From: Oscillospiraceae bacterium
GTDB taxonomy: Bacteria; Bacillota; Clostridia; Oscillospirales; Ruminococcaceae
Reading direction: 5' to 3'
DNA: 40,299 bases
Assembly: GCA_022769365.1 (NCBI GenBank)
Contig: JALEJO010000076.1
Span: 1-40,299, forward strand
Shown in pieces: positions 17,683 to 25,869 of this stretch. The notes under the pieces were generated by a model. It was not told the origin of the DNA and made no database searches. It saw nothing but the letters and a program-made list of their open reading frames with translations. The position numbers and the translations under genes are program-made. How positions within the stretch are numbered: the first letter of the stretch is position 1; each line of letters starts with the position of its first letter.

Positions 17683-19374
17683 GTGAAATTTAAAGAAAAA
17701 GATTTAAATGAAAGTAGAGATAATCTGATTGTTTTTTTAATCGGTGCTTTTCTCGGAATGATAATATTTATAGCTATATATGGTGTTTCAGTTTTAAATC
17801 CATGCTATGATGACTGGATTTTTAACAAAAACGGTGATATTGTTCAGCATTATATAGGTTGGCAATATTTCAGAAAAAGTGACTGGCATTTTCCTCTTGG
17901 ATTAATTGACGGACTTTCTGATGATGGTGCTTTTTCCTGCGTTTATACCGATTCGATTCCGATTTTTGCGATATTTTTTAAAATCTTTTCTCCCATTTTA
18001 CCAAGTACTTTTCAGTATATAGGTTTGTGGGAATTTTTTAGTTTTATATTTCAGGGCGGTATATCTTCCATTATAATTTTTAAGTTAAGCAAAAATAAAA
18101 TATACAGTTTAATTTGCAGTTTATTTTATATTTTATCGCCTGTTCTATTGATAAGGTCTTTAAGACACGAGGCACTTTCAGGACAATGGGTTATTTTAAT
18201 ATCAATTTTATCTCTTGTATGCATAAATAAAGAATGGAAACATAAATTTACTCCTGTTTTAATATGGATTTTGAACGGAATGCTTGCGGCAATGGTTCAT
18301 ATTTATTTTATACCTATGGTTTATCTTTTTCTTTTTGGTTACGTTATTGCTGACATAATGAAAAATAAAAAAATCATTCGTCCTGTTTTGAGTTTTGTTT
18401 TAACTACTGCTTTTACCTTTTTGACAATGTATGCTGAAGGTTGTTTTTATGGAAAAGGAACTTCAAAAGATAAGGGTCTTGGTGTTTTCAGTGCAAATTA
18501 TAATGCATTTTTTGATGGACAGGGATGTTCGAAATTTATGAAACTTACTTGCTTTGCAGGACAGCAGGAAGGGTTTGGATACCTTGGTTTAGGTATTATT
18601 ATTTTAGCTGTTATTTCAGTTATAATAATTTTTGCGTATTTTGAACATATGGCAAAATCAAAAAGAGATATAAAAAAATTTCTGAAAGACAGGCTTTATA
18701 TTATTATACCTTTTATTTTGATGTTTTCAATAGGATTTTTTGTTGCTGCAAGTCCTAAAGGAACTCTTAACAGGGGAATTATCTATGAAATAAATTATCC
18801 GCAGTCAATAATGAACCTGCTTTCAATTTTCCGAGCATCAGGAAGATTTGTCTGGATTCCTTTTTACCTTGTTTATACTTTTGTTTTCTGGACAGTTTCT
18901 AAAATATCAAAAATAAATATGAAAAATACAATGATATTTACTGTTGTTTTCTGCTTTTTAATTCAGGGCGTTGACCTTAGTTTCTGGATAAGGCGAACCC
19001 GTGGAATTTTTGCAGAAAAAAAGCCTTATGTTTCAGTACTTGATAATGATGAATTTAATAAAATGGCTGTAAATAAGGAAAAAATTGTTTTTTTAAATAT
19101 TCCGAAAAATTATCTTTCCTATTCACAACCTTATTATCTTCTTACTGAATATGCATTTAAAAATGATATGACTGTTTCAAGCTTTGCAAGAGCAAGAAAT
19201 AATTATGATTCAATTAAGGAATATTCAGAAAAGGAATATGATCTGCTAAAAAATGGAAAGGGAAATGATAAGTATATTTATTTCTTCTTTGATGAAAAGG
19301 ATATTCCTGATAATATCAATCTGAAAATTTATAAAGATGAAGAAAATAAAATTTTTACAGCGGTACTTGATTAG
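17683..19374 (+). CDS. Large polytopic membrane protein, DUF6311-like (GT-C-type fold suspected)
   Basis: The 563-residue protein has about ten to twelve hydrophobic segments and a hydrophilic C-terminal domain of roughly 100 residues. After the first helix comes an outer loop with CYDDWIFNKNGDIVQHYIGWQYFR and FPLGLIDGLSDDGAFSCVYTDSIPIFAI. Paired acidic residues in that position are usual in lipid-linked glycosyltransferases of GT-C type. I recognise the overall pattern as DUF6311, which has no established activity. The start is GTG at 17683, eight bases after AAGGAG; upstream codons in frame lie in the promoter. It is monocistronic, with its own promoter and terminator, between repeats R4 and R5. 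Confidence 0.75.
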   Translation: MKFKEKDLNESRDNLIVFLIGAFLGMIIFIAIYGVSVLNPCYDDWIFNKNGDIVQHYIGWQYFRKSDWHFPLGLIDGLSDDGAFSCVYTDSIPIFAIFFKIFSPILPSTFQYIGLWEFFSFIFQGGISSIIIFKLSKNKIYSLICSLFYILSPVLLIRSLRHEALSGQWVILISILSLVCINKEWKHKFTPVLIWILNGMLAAMVHIYFIPMVYLFLFGYVIADIMKNKKIIRPVLSFVLTTAFTFLTMYAEGCFYGKGTSKDKGLGVFSANYNAFFDGQGCSKFMKLTCFAGQQEGFGYLGLGIIILAVISVIIIFAYFEHMAKSKRDIKKFLKDRLYIIIPFILMFSIGFFVAASPKGTLNRGIIYEINYPQSIMNLLSIFRASGRFVWIPFYLVYTFVFWTVSKISKINMKNTMIFTVVFCFLIQGVDLSFWIRRTRGIFAEKKPYVSVLDNDEFNKMAVNKEKIVFLNIPKNYLSYSQPYYLLTEYAFKNDMTVSSFARARNNYDSIKEYSEKEYDLLKNGKGNDKYIYFFFDEKDIPDNINLKIYKDEENKIFTAVLD

Positions 19375-19376
19375 TT

Positions 19377-19413
19377 AAAGGTAAAAAGCAGCAATATGCT
19401 GCTTTTTACCTTT
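19377..19413 (+). terminator. Terminator of the DUF6311-like gene
   Basis: AAAGGTAAAAAGCAGCA and TGCTGCTTTTTACCTTT form a long perfect stem with a three-base loop, and the 3' arm holds a T-run. Repeat R5 begins at the next base. Confidence 0.85.
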
Positions 19414-19710
19414 AATGAGGAATTAGGAGTGAGGAATGAGGAATTGCGGTGTTGCCTGTCGGCAACTTGTCCCCCTCTGTCACTTCGTGACATCTCCCTA
19501 AAGGGAGAATACCTCTCAGTCAGCATTCGCTGACAGCTCTCCTTAAAAGGCGAGCCTTATAAGAAAGACTTGAAAACTTAATAAAAAATGCCCATTTAAA
19601 GCCTCTCCTTTTAAGGAGAGGTGGCACAGCGTAGCTGTGACGGAGAGGTTTTAAATCCGTCAGCGAAGCTGACACCTTAATTCCTCACTCCTCATTCCTA
19701 ATTCCTCATT
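19414..19710. repeat. Modular palindromic repeat, copy R5
   Basis: Complete copy with the interior in the opposite orientation to R3. It runs GTTGCC/GGCAAC, TGTCAC/GTGACA, CTCCCTAAAGGGAG, GTCAGC/GCTGAC, CTCTCCTTAAAAGG, AT-rich middle, CTCTCCTTTTAAGGAGAG, CACAGC/GCTGTG and GTCAGC/GCTGAC. Inverted terminal repeats close both ends. It separates the DUF6311-like gene from the phage cassette. Confidence 0.9.
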
Positions 19711-19782
19711 TTCTATATATTTTCACATAGTTTCATAGTGTTTATTTGTGCATAACAGAGAAACGAAAAAATATTTTTTGAA

Positions 19783-19812
19783 AAAACAACCTTTCGGGGT
19801 TGTTTTTTTTTG
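19783..19812 (+). terminator. Terminator immediately before the phage-derived cassette
   Basis: AAAACAACC (19783-19791) pairs with GGTTGTTTT (19798-19806), followed by more T residues. It would stop read-through from the left just before the first phage gene. It also makes the GTG at 19748 an unlikely start for that gene. Confidence 0.75.
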
Positions 19813-19846
19813 CTTTTTGACCCCATATGTGAAAGGCGGTGATAAA

Positions 19847-20146
19847 GTGAAGAAAAAAAATTACAGAGAAATTGCTGTTAGAGAAATTGAAAAACTTGCT
19901 TTGTGCAAAACAAATGATGTTTTATATCTTATGTTTTCAAAGGAAGTTCCTGAACCTGATGCATTTAAAAAAATTGACTTTTCTTCTGTTACGGAAATTA
20001 AACGTGACAAGGACGGCGGTCTACAGGTGAAATTTGTCGACAGACAATCTCTTTTTGAATCTCTTGTGAAACTTACTTCAGAAGAAAAAAATGAAAACGA
20101 TGCAGCTAATTTTCTTAATACAATTATCGGAAAGGACTGTGAATAA
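19847..20146 (+). CDS. Short terminase small-subunit-like protein
   Basis: The 99-residue product begins MKKKNYREIAVREIEKLA if the GTG at 19847 is used. That start lies behind AAAGGCGGTG and beyond a terminator hairpin which the longer frame from 19748 would have to cross. The C-terminal half, VTEIKRDKDGGLQVKFVDR, resembles the end of small terminase subunits that precede XtmB-like large subunits. The usual N-terminal helix-turn-helix for DNA recognition is not visible, so it is short for the family. It ends two bases before the large-subunit start. The call rests on position and the C-terminal pattern. Confidence 0.6.
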   Translation: MKKKNYREIAVREIEKLALCKTNDVLYLMFSKEVPEPDAFKKIDFSSVTEIKRDKDGGLQVKFVDRQSLFESLVKLTSEEKNENDAANFLNTIIGKDCE

Positions 20147-20148
20147 TT

Positions 20149-21411
20149 TTGGCTGGAGCTTATGTTTTCAGTGAAAAACAACAGCTTGCCTGCCGTTGGT
20201 GGATAATGGACGAATATAAAAATTATGATGCTGTTATTTGTGACGGAGCTGTGCGAAGCGGTAAAACTTTTTCAATGTCAATAGGCTTTATAAGCTGGGC
20301 TATGACTTGTTTCAACAATTGCAATTTTGCAATATGCGGTAAAACAATAAGGTCACTTAAAAGAAATGTACTTGATGACCTTATCAATAAATTTCGTGGA
20401 CTTGGTTTTCTCTGCATTGAAAAAGTTACAGGAAATTATATTGATATTAAAATGAAAGGTATTAAAAACAGATTTTATCTTTTTGGAGGAAAAGACGAGG
20501 GGAGTGCTTCTCTTATTCAGGGGCTTACTATTGCGGGTGTTTTCTTTGATGAAGCCGCCTTGATGCCGCAAAGTTTTTTTGAACAGGCAATTGCAAGATG
20601 CAGTGTTTCAGATTCAAAAATCTGGATTAATTGTAACCCTCAAAATCCATCAAATTGGCTTTACAGAGAATGGATTAAAAATCCTGAAAGCAAAAATGCT
20701 CTCTATATTCATTTCACAATGGACGATAATCCCTCTTTATCGGAAAAAATTAAACAGCGTTATGAAATGCTTTTCAAAGGTGTTTTCTATAAAAGATATG
20801 TGAAAGGTATCTGGACGGCTGCTGAGGGGCAGATTTATTCTGTTTTTTCGGAAGAAAAATATGTTATTCCAAAAAATTTGATGCCTGAAAGCTATGAAAA
20901 ATATGTTATATCATGCGATTATGGAACTGTTAATCCTTTTTCTATGGGGCTTTGGGGTAAAAATTCGGGGAAATGGTATAGAATTTCTGAATATTATTTC
21001 GATTCAAAAAAAGAGGGAAATTCAAGAACTGATGAAGAACATTACAAGGCTTTGTGTGAACTTGCAGGAAACAGAAATATTGAAATGATTATTTGCGACC
21101 CGTCGGCTGCAAGTTTTATTGAATGCGTAAGAAGAAAGGGCGTTTTTAAGGTTATTCCTGCTAAAAATGATGTTTTGACAGGAATAAGACGTGTAAGTTC
21201 TTTTATTCAGCAGGGAAAACTTCTTTTTAGTTCAGAATGCAAGGATATTATAAGGGAATTCAGTCTTTATGCTTGGGACGAAAGCAAGAATGATACACCT
21301 TTGAAGAAAAATGACCACGCTATGGACGATATGAGATATTTTGTAAATTCCTATCTTGCTTTTGAAGAAAACGAAGATTCATTCTTTGTTGGCAGTGTTG
21401 GAAGAAGGTGA
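20149..21411 (+). CDS. Phage terminase large subunit
   Basis: The 420-residue protein is a DNA-packaging motor of the XtmB type. The ATPase half has Walker A GAVRSGKT (33-40), Walker B VFFDEAAL (131-138) and the coupling-type segment WINCNPQNPSNWLY (159-172). The nuclease half has SCDYGTVNPF (Asp257), IICDPSAAS (Asp317) and DHAMDDMRYF (389-398), so all acidic positions of the RNase H-like site seem present. Nothing suggests decay. The start is TTG at 20149, after AAAGGA located inside the preceding gene. The end overlaps the portal start (GTGA). It would cut and pump DNA into a prohead with the portal. Confidence 0.95.
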   Translation: MAGAYVFSEKQQLACRWWIMDEYKNYDAVICDGAVRSGKTFSMSIGFISWAMTCFNNCNFAICGKTIRSLKRNVLDDLINKFRGLGFLCIEKVTGNYIDIKMKGIKNRFYLFGGKDEGSASLIQGLTIAGVFFDEAALMPQSFFEQAIARCSVSDSKIWINCNPQNPSNWLYREWIKNPESKNALYIHFTMDDNPSLSEKIKQRYEMLFKGVFYKRYVKGIWTAAEGQIYSVFSEEKYVIPKNLMPESYEKYVISCDYGTVNPFSMGLWGKNSGKWYRISEYYFDSKKEGNSRTDEEHYKALCELAGNRNIEMIICDPSAASFIECVRRKGVFKVIPAKNDVLTGIRRVSSFIQQGKLLFSSECKDIIREFSLYAWDESKNDTPLKKNDHAMDDMRYFVNSYLAFEENEDSFFVGSVGRR

Positions 21412-22580
21412 TTTTAATTAAATTATTTGGATTGAAAAATAAGAAAAGAGATGTTATTTCTTCAATCAGCGTTCAGAACGGCAGTAAAAACAGTGTTTTT
21501 AGTTTTCCACAAACTGAAAATATTCGTGACGGCAGAATTTACGGTTCTTTAAGACGTGCTTTGCCTGTTGTTGATGCTGCAATTACTAAAATTGTAAGAT
21601 TAACGGACGGTTTCAGCGTTTCAACTGATGATAAAAATATGCAGGACAGACTTCTTGATTTTTCTGAAAATGTTCCTGTCGGTATTTGCGGACAGTCTTT
21701 AAGAATGTTTATTTCTTCTTATCTCGACAGTCTTTTGACTTATGGGAATGCTGTTGGTGAAATGATTATTGATAAAAACGGTTATTCTCTTGCAGGTCTT
21801 GTCAATGTTTCAATTGAAAATATTGAAATAGAAAGGGTTTCGGGTGAGTCACCTCTTGAAAAGAAAATATTTGCCGTTGATGGCAGCAGAAGAAAAGAAA
21901 TTATCTACCCTGAAAGGATTCTTTTTACTGCACTTAATCCGCCATCGGGTAAAATTTATGGTGTTTCTTTATTGCAGGGGATACCTTGCCTTGGAAGTAT
22001 TCTGATGCGAATTTATGAGTGCATTGGAAAAAATTATGAAAGACTTGGAAATATACGATATTCGGTTACTTATAAGCCCTCTGATGACCCTTCTGATAAG
22101 GTTTATGCAGGTGACAGAATAAAACAGATTGCAAAAGAATGGTCTGAGGGTATGAAGGCTTCTGCAAGGGGAGAAGTGAGAGATTTTATTTCTTCGGGAA
22201 ATGTTGAAATAAAAGTCATCGGTGCGGACAGTCCTTTGCTTGATACGGAAATTCCTGTTCGTCAGCTTCTTGAACAGATTATTGCAAAACTTGGAATACC
22301 GCCTTTTCTTCTTGGTTTAAGCTGGTCTTCAACCGAAAGAATGAGTCAGCAGCAGTCAGATATTTTAACTTCTGAACTTGAATATTACAGAAGAATTTTA
22401 ACGCCTGTAATTAAAAAAATATGCACTTGTTTTTTAAGAATGAACGGAAGTCTTGGAAATGTTTTTGTTGAATGGGAAAATATTAATCTGCAAGATGAAG
22501 TTGAACTTGCAAACGCAAGACTTGTTAATGCACAGGCTGAAAAACTTGAAAACGAAAATCTTGAAAATAATAATTATTAA
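21408..22580 (+). CDS. Phage portal protein
   Basis: The 390-residue protein has a portal-like body. It shows LRRALPVVDAAITKIVRL, SSYLDSLLTYGNAVGEMI and RILFTALNPPSGKIYGVSLLQ. The C-terminal LLEQIIAKLGIPPFLLGLSW and RMSQQQSDILTSELEYYRR are typical of portal crown/clip regions. Portals form the dodecameric ring at one vertex through which DNA enters. The length is within the range for HK97/PBSX-type portals. The GTG start overlaps the terminase stop, so the two are coupled. The C-terminus is a short helical tail rich in Glu and Asn. Confidence 0.92.
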   Translation: MILIKLFGLKNKKRDVISSISVQNGSKNSVFSFPQTENIRDGRIYGSLRRALPVVDAAITKIVRLTDGFSVSTDDKNMQDRLLDFSENVPVGICGQSLRMFISSYLDSLLTYGNAVGEMIIDKNGYSLAGLVNVSIENIEIERVSGESPLEKKIFAVDGSRRKEIIYPERILFTALNPPSGKIYGVSLLQGIPCLGSILMRIYECIGKNYERLGNIRYSVTYKPSDDPSDKVYAGDRIKQIAKEWSEGMKASARGEVRDFISSGNVEIKVIGADSPLLDTEIPVRQLLEQIIAKLGIPPFLLGLSWSSTERMSQQQSDILTSELEYYRRILTPVIKKICTCFLRMNGSLGNVFVEWENINLQDEVELANARLVNAQAEKLENENLENNNY

Positions 22581-22597
22581 AAAGGAGATATTTATTT

Positions 22598-23563
22598 ATG
22601 TTTGAAAATGTTAAACTTGAAAAAGGAATGTATAACCTCAGCGGAAAATCTTTTAGTGATTATCTTGAAGAAAATGATCCGGCTGAAAACTATGTTGGTA
22701 CACCTTATGAAGGTCTTGATGCCTTTGAAAGACAGCTTAAAAGATTTGATATAAAAATAGGAGGCTGCTGCTGCGACAGAGTTGAAAAGTTTTTTACCAC
22801 TACCGAAAGTGCTGTTCTTTTTCCTGAATTTGTAAGAAGAAGCATTAAGAAAGGTTTTGAGGACTGCTGTCTTGATGATATGGTTGCAGCTAAAACATTA
22901 TGTGAAAGCAATCACTATTCAGGTTGTGTTATGGCTGAAACTTCGTATGACAAAGCAACAGAGGGTGAAACTATGGCAGCAAGCGTTATAAAAGAAAACT
23001 CTACTGTTATTTCTCTTAAAAAATACGGCAGACTTGTTAATTCTTCATATGAAGCAGTAAGACAGCAGCGTCTTGATCTTTTTGCTGTTATGCTTAGAGG
23101 TGTTGGTAAAAAACTTGCAAATACACTTGTTGCAGATGCAATTACAACATTGAAAACAAATACCGCTTCAATTTCTTCAAAAACGGCTGAACTTGATTAT
23201 TCTGATATAACTTCTCTTTATGGTGCAATGGGTGAATACAATATGAATACAATTATTGTTTCTCCTGCAAATGCTGCTAAAATTCTTGCTATGCAGCAGC
23301 TTATGGAATCTTCTTCAAAAGAACAGGGTAAAATTTATCTTCCTTTTGGTGCTAAAATGATTACAAGCAGTAAAATGGACGATTTTACAATAATAGGTTT
23401 TGACAAAGACTTTACTCTTGAATTTATTGCAAGTACTGATGTTGTGCTTGAAACCGATAAACTTATAGACAGACAGCTTGACCAGATTGGTATTTCTATT
23501 TGTGCAGGTTTCAAAAAGATTTTTAGTGATGCTGTTAAGGTACTTAATATAAAAAGAAGCTGA
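22598..23563 (+). CDS. Major capsid protein (HK97 fold, XkdG-like), Cys-rich
   Basis: The 321-residue protein resembles PBSX-type capsid proteins. The N-terminal arm has YVGTPYEGLDAFERQLKRFDIKI, followed by VEKFFTTTESAVLFPEFVRR, the middle VISLKKYGRLVNSSYEAVRQQRL and the axial-domain-like MNTIIVSPANAAKILAM. Then come GAKMITSSKM and the closing FDKDFTLEFIASTDV. An unusual feature is its cysteine content: CCC at 57-59, CC at 90-91, and single Cys at 102, 110 and near the C-terminus. It has a strong AAGGAG site, 17 bases after the portal stop. A hairpin and repeat R6 follow before the next phage gene. Confidence 0.87.
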   Translation: MFENVKLEKGMYNLSGKSFSDYLEENDPAENYVGTPYEGLDAFERQLKRFDIKIGGCCCDRVEKFFTTTESAVLFPEFVRRSIKKGFEDCCLDDMVAAKTLCESNHYSGCVMAETSYDKATEGETMAASVIKENSTVISLKKYGRLVNSSYEAVRQQRLDLFAVMLRGVGKKLANTLVADAITTLKTNTASISSKTAELDYSDITSLYGAMGEYNMNTIIVSPANAAKILAMQQLMESSSKEQGKIYLPFGAKMITSSKMDDFTIIGFDKDFTLEFIASTDVVLETDKLIDRQLDQIGISICAGFKKIFSDAVKVLNIKRS

Positions 23564-23565
23564 TC

Positions 23566-23588
23566 AAAAGCAGCACTTAGCTGCTTTT
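23566..23588 (+). terminator. Hairpin directly after the capsid gene
   Basis: AAAAGCAGC (23566-23574) and GCTGCTTTT (23580-23588) form a short perfect stem ending in TTTT. It could attenuate transcription between the capsid gene and the downstream cassette genes. The T-run is short. Confidence 0.55.
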
Positions 23589-23589
23589 G

Positions 23590-23844
23590 AATGAGGAATT
23601 AGGAATGAGGAATTGCGGTGTCGCCATTCGGCGACGATTTAAAAACCTCTCCGTCACAGCTACGCTGTGCCACCTCTCCTTAAAAGGAGAGGCTTTTTAA
23701 GGAGATACAAAGCACAAATAAAGGCTCGCCTTTTAAGGAGAGCTGTCAGCGAATGCTGACTGAGAGGTGTTCTTCCCTTGGGGAGATGTCACGAAGTGAC
23801 AGAGGGGGATAAGTCGCCGACAGGCAATGCCACAATTCCTAATT
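23590..23844. repeat. Modular palindromic repeat, copy R6, inside the phage cassette
   Basis: The left terminal repeat is intact. Modules are GTCGCC/GGCGAC, CACAGC/GCTGTG, CTCTCCTTAAAAGGAGAG, AT-rich middle, CCTTTTAAGGAG, GTCAGC/GCTGAC, CCCTTGGGGAG and TGTCAC/GTGACA. The right terminal repeat is shortened to about AATTCCTAATT. It interrupts the cassette between the capsid and protease genes, 20 bases before the protease ATG. Confidence 0.9.
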
Positions 23845-23863
23845 AATAAAAAAGGAGAGTAAT

Positions 23864-24664
23864 ATGGATAAACTTGAAAAGATAAATAAATTTACAAGAC
23901 GACCGCTTGAGGAAGATGAAATATATACTTTTGATGTTATTTTATGCGATAACAAAACTGACAGGGACGGAGAAAAGTTTTCTGATAATGCTTTGAATCA
24001 GATGAAAGAACTTTTTGTTGGAAAAACCGGCATTTTTGACCATAATCCGAAAGGTGAAAATCAGACGGCAAGAATTTTTGATACAGAAATTGTTTCAGAT
24101 GAAACAGGTTATAAGTGTCTTAAAGCTAATTGTTATATGGTGAGAACTTCTTCAAATTCCGACCTTATTCTTGAAATTGACGGCGGTATTAAAAAAGAAG
24201 TAAGCGTTTCGTGCAGCTGTTCAAAAAGAATATGTTCAATATGCGGAAAAGACAGCTTTAAATCGCCTTGCAGACACAAAAACGGGCAAATTTACGGCAA
24301 TAAAAAATGCTGTTTTATTCTGGATAATGTCACAGATGCATATGAATGGAGTTTTGTTGCTGTTCCGGCACAGAAAAATGCAGGCGTAACAAAGAAATTT
24401 TCTGAAATAAAATCTTTTTCAGATGGCAACGAAATGGATAATATGCTTGAAAAAAGCATTGAAAGCATTAAAAAAGACATTGTAAGACTTTGTTATCTTA
24501 ATTATGATGAAAACACAGTTAAAACTATGATTTCTGTTTCTGATAATATGAATATAGAACAGCTTATTGATATGAAAGAGAAACTTATGAAAAACTACAA
24601 CAAATGCGGTGTTTCACAGTTTGAACATTCAAAAAAAGATTCAAACGCTGATTATAAATTTTAA
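23864..24664 (+). CDS. Phage prohead protease with a zinc-knuckle-like insert
   Basis: The 266-residue protein has a prohead-protease core. GIFDHNPKG carries the candidate catalytic His60, IKKEVSVSCS (109-118) the candidate Ser at 114 or 116, and DAYEWSFVAVPAQKNAGVTKK (159-178) closes the fold. Between Ser and the closing strand is C124-x2-C127-x8-C136-x-H138, which looks like a small metal site. The C-terminal 80 residues are helical and may act as a scaffold-like extension. In tailed phages this gene normally precedes the capsid gene; here it follows it. It has its own AAGGAG site after repeat R6. Such proteases trim the capsid shell during maturation. Confidence 0.82.
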   Translation: MDKLEKINKFTRRPLEEDEIYTFDVILCDNKTDRDGEKFSDNALNQMKELFVGKTGIFDHNPKGENQTARIFDTEIVSDETGYKCLKANCYMVRTSSNSDLILEIDGGIKKEVSVSCSCSKRICSICGKDSFKSPCRHKNGQIYGNKKCCFILDNVTDAYEWSFVAVPAQKNAGVTKKFSEIKSFSDGNEMDNMLEKSIESIKKDIVRLCYLNYDENTVKTMISVSDNMNIEQLIDMKEKLMKNYNKCGVSQFEHSKKDSNADYKF

Positions 24665-24676
24665 GGAGATTAAAAA

Positions 24677-25051
24677 ATGGATATGGAAAAAATTTTAAGC
24701 CTGTTTACTTTGTTTTCAGGTGAAACAGATACAGAAAAATATTATGCACTTATTGAATCGGCGGTGCTTTATGTTGGCAGACAACTTAAAAGTTCCGAAT
24801 ATGAAAAGGATTCAAGAGTTCCTTTTTATGTTGCTTCGGTTGCAAATCTTGTTTATTCAAGAGCAGTTTCAATGAGATATAAATTATCTCAGACGTATGC
24901 AGGAAGCGTTGCACAGATGCCTTCTGAAACGAATGTTATTATGTGCGATATGGCTGAAAAGCTTTGTGAGGGCTACAGATCGCTTTGCAGCGACATTTTA
25001 AAAGATGATACTTTCTGGTTTGTTTTAAGCGGAGATGATGTTGAAAATTGA
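24677..25051 (+). CDS. Head-tail connector-like protein
   Basis: The 124-residue protein is mostly helical: MEKILSLFTLFSG, then YYALIESAVLYVGRQL and VASVANLVYSRAVSM. Its size, helical content and place directly after the capsid/protease genes match the gp6/gp15-like head completion proteins that bind below the portal. I see no signature strong enough to be certain. It has an AAGGAG site 12 bases after the protease stop and overlaps the next start (TTGA). Confidence 0.55.
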   Translation: MDMEKILSLFTLFSGETDTEKYYALIESAVLYVGRQLKSSEYEKDSRVPFYVASVANLVYSRAVSMRYKLSQTYAGSVAQMPSETNVIMCDMAEKLCEGYRSLCSDILKDDTFWFVLSGDDVEN

Positions 25052-25455
25052 TTAGTTTGCTTACTAAAAAAATTATAGATATAATAAAAGATAAAGATAA
25101 TCCGCAGGTTTATTCTGAATATGATATGATACCTGTTGAAAACAAATCTGAAAAGTTTTATACAGTTGTTTCCGTTGTTGATTTCAGTGGAAAAGATGTT
25201 AAAAACGTTTCAGCAGGAACAGTCTATGATTTTGAAATAAATTATAATGTAATCTGTCTTGCAGGCAGAAATTTTAAAGCAATTGATTTTTATGACTATA
25301 TTCAGGAAAAAATTCTTAAAAGGATTATATCTTCGGAAGATATAAAAGTTCTTGAATTCAAAACAGGAAAAGCCGAATTTGATTATAAATTGCAGAAAAT
25401 GAAAATTATTTGCAGTTTAAAAATCGGAGGAATTTATCTGGTAGAAAATAAATAA
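25048..25455 (+). CDS. Phage neck / tail-terminator-like protein
   Basis: The 135-residue protein shows alternating beta segments after an N-terminal helix: KFYTVVSVVDFSG, DFEINYNVICLAG, FYDYIQEKILKRI, KMKIICSLKIGGIY. This alpha/beta pattern and its place after the connector fit tail terminators or neck proteins of siphovirus and myovirus tails. It is an inference from order and secondary structure. The start is TTG at 25048, coupled to the previous gene. No tail tube or sheath gene follows, so its expected partner is missing here. Confidence 0.45.
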   Translation: MISLLTKKIIDIIKDKDNPQVYSEYDMIPVENKSEKFYTVVSVVDFSGKDVKNVSAGTVYDFEINYNVICLAGRNFKAIDFYDYIQEKILKRIISSEDIKVLEFKTGKAEFDYKLQKMKIICSLKIGGIYLVENK

Positions 25456-25470
25456 AAGCAGGTGAAATTT

Positions 25471-25869
25471 TTGGAAAATGAAGTACTTAATAATTTAAAG
25501 TATAAAAAAGTTCTTATCGGTGATATTTGTTTGTATCTTTGCAAAATGAATTTTTCTGTTATAAATGAATACTCGGAAACTCCGTCTGTTTCAGGCGGAG
25601 TGTGCGTTACAAATAACGCTGTTAAATCGGCTAAAATTACACTTGATGCAAAAATAATTATTGATGATAATTTTGAAGATGTTATTTTGTCGCTTGAAAA
25701 TTTAGTAAGAGATAAAACAAGATACGATATTTCAATTGGAAATCTGATTTTTTCGGATTCTTTGATTGTTTTTTTAAAATTTTCAGATTCAATTGAAAAT
25801 GGCTTTGCTTCAGTGACTTTATCTTTTGTAACAGATAAAAAACTTAAAAAGGCAGGTGAAATAAGTTGA
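25471..25869 (+). CDS. Uncharacterised phage tail-like protein
   Basis: The 132-residue protein begins MENEVLNNLKYKKVLIG when the TTG at 25471 is used; that TTG lies six bases after AGGTGA. A GTG at 25462 would add three residues but overlaps the binding site. The body is rich in beta segments (AKITLDAKIIIDD, YDISIGNLIFSDSLIVFLKF, FASVTLSFVTD). I do not recognise a family. Position between a neck-like protein and a hub-like protein suggests a tail role. Its end overlaps the next start. Confidence 0.5.
   Translation: MENEVLNNLKYKKVLIGDICLYLCKMNFSVINEYSETPSVSGGVCVTNNAVKSAKITLDAKIIIDDNFEDVILSLENLVRDKTRYDISIGNLIFSDSLIVFLKFSDSIENGFASVTLSFVTDKKLKKAGEIS

Noticed and set aside
19748..19846. N-terminal extension of the small terminase gene from the GTG at 19748
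   Set aside because: The frame runs through a terminator hairpin and has no ribosome binding site; the GTG at 19847 has AAGGCGGTG.
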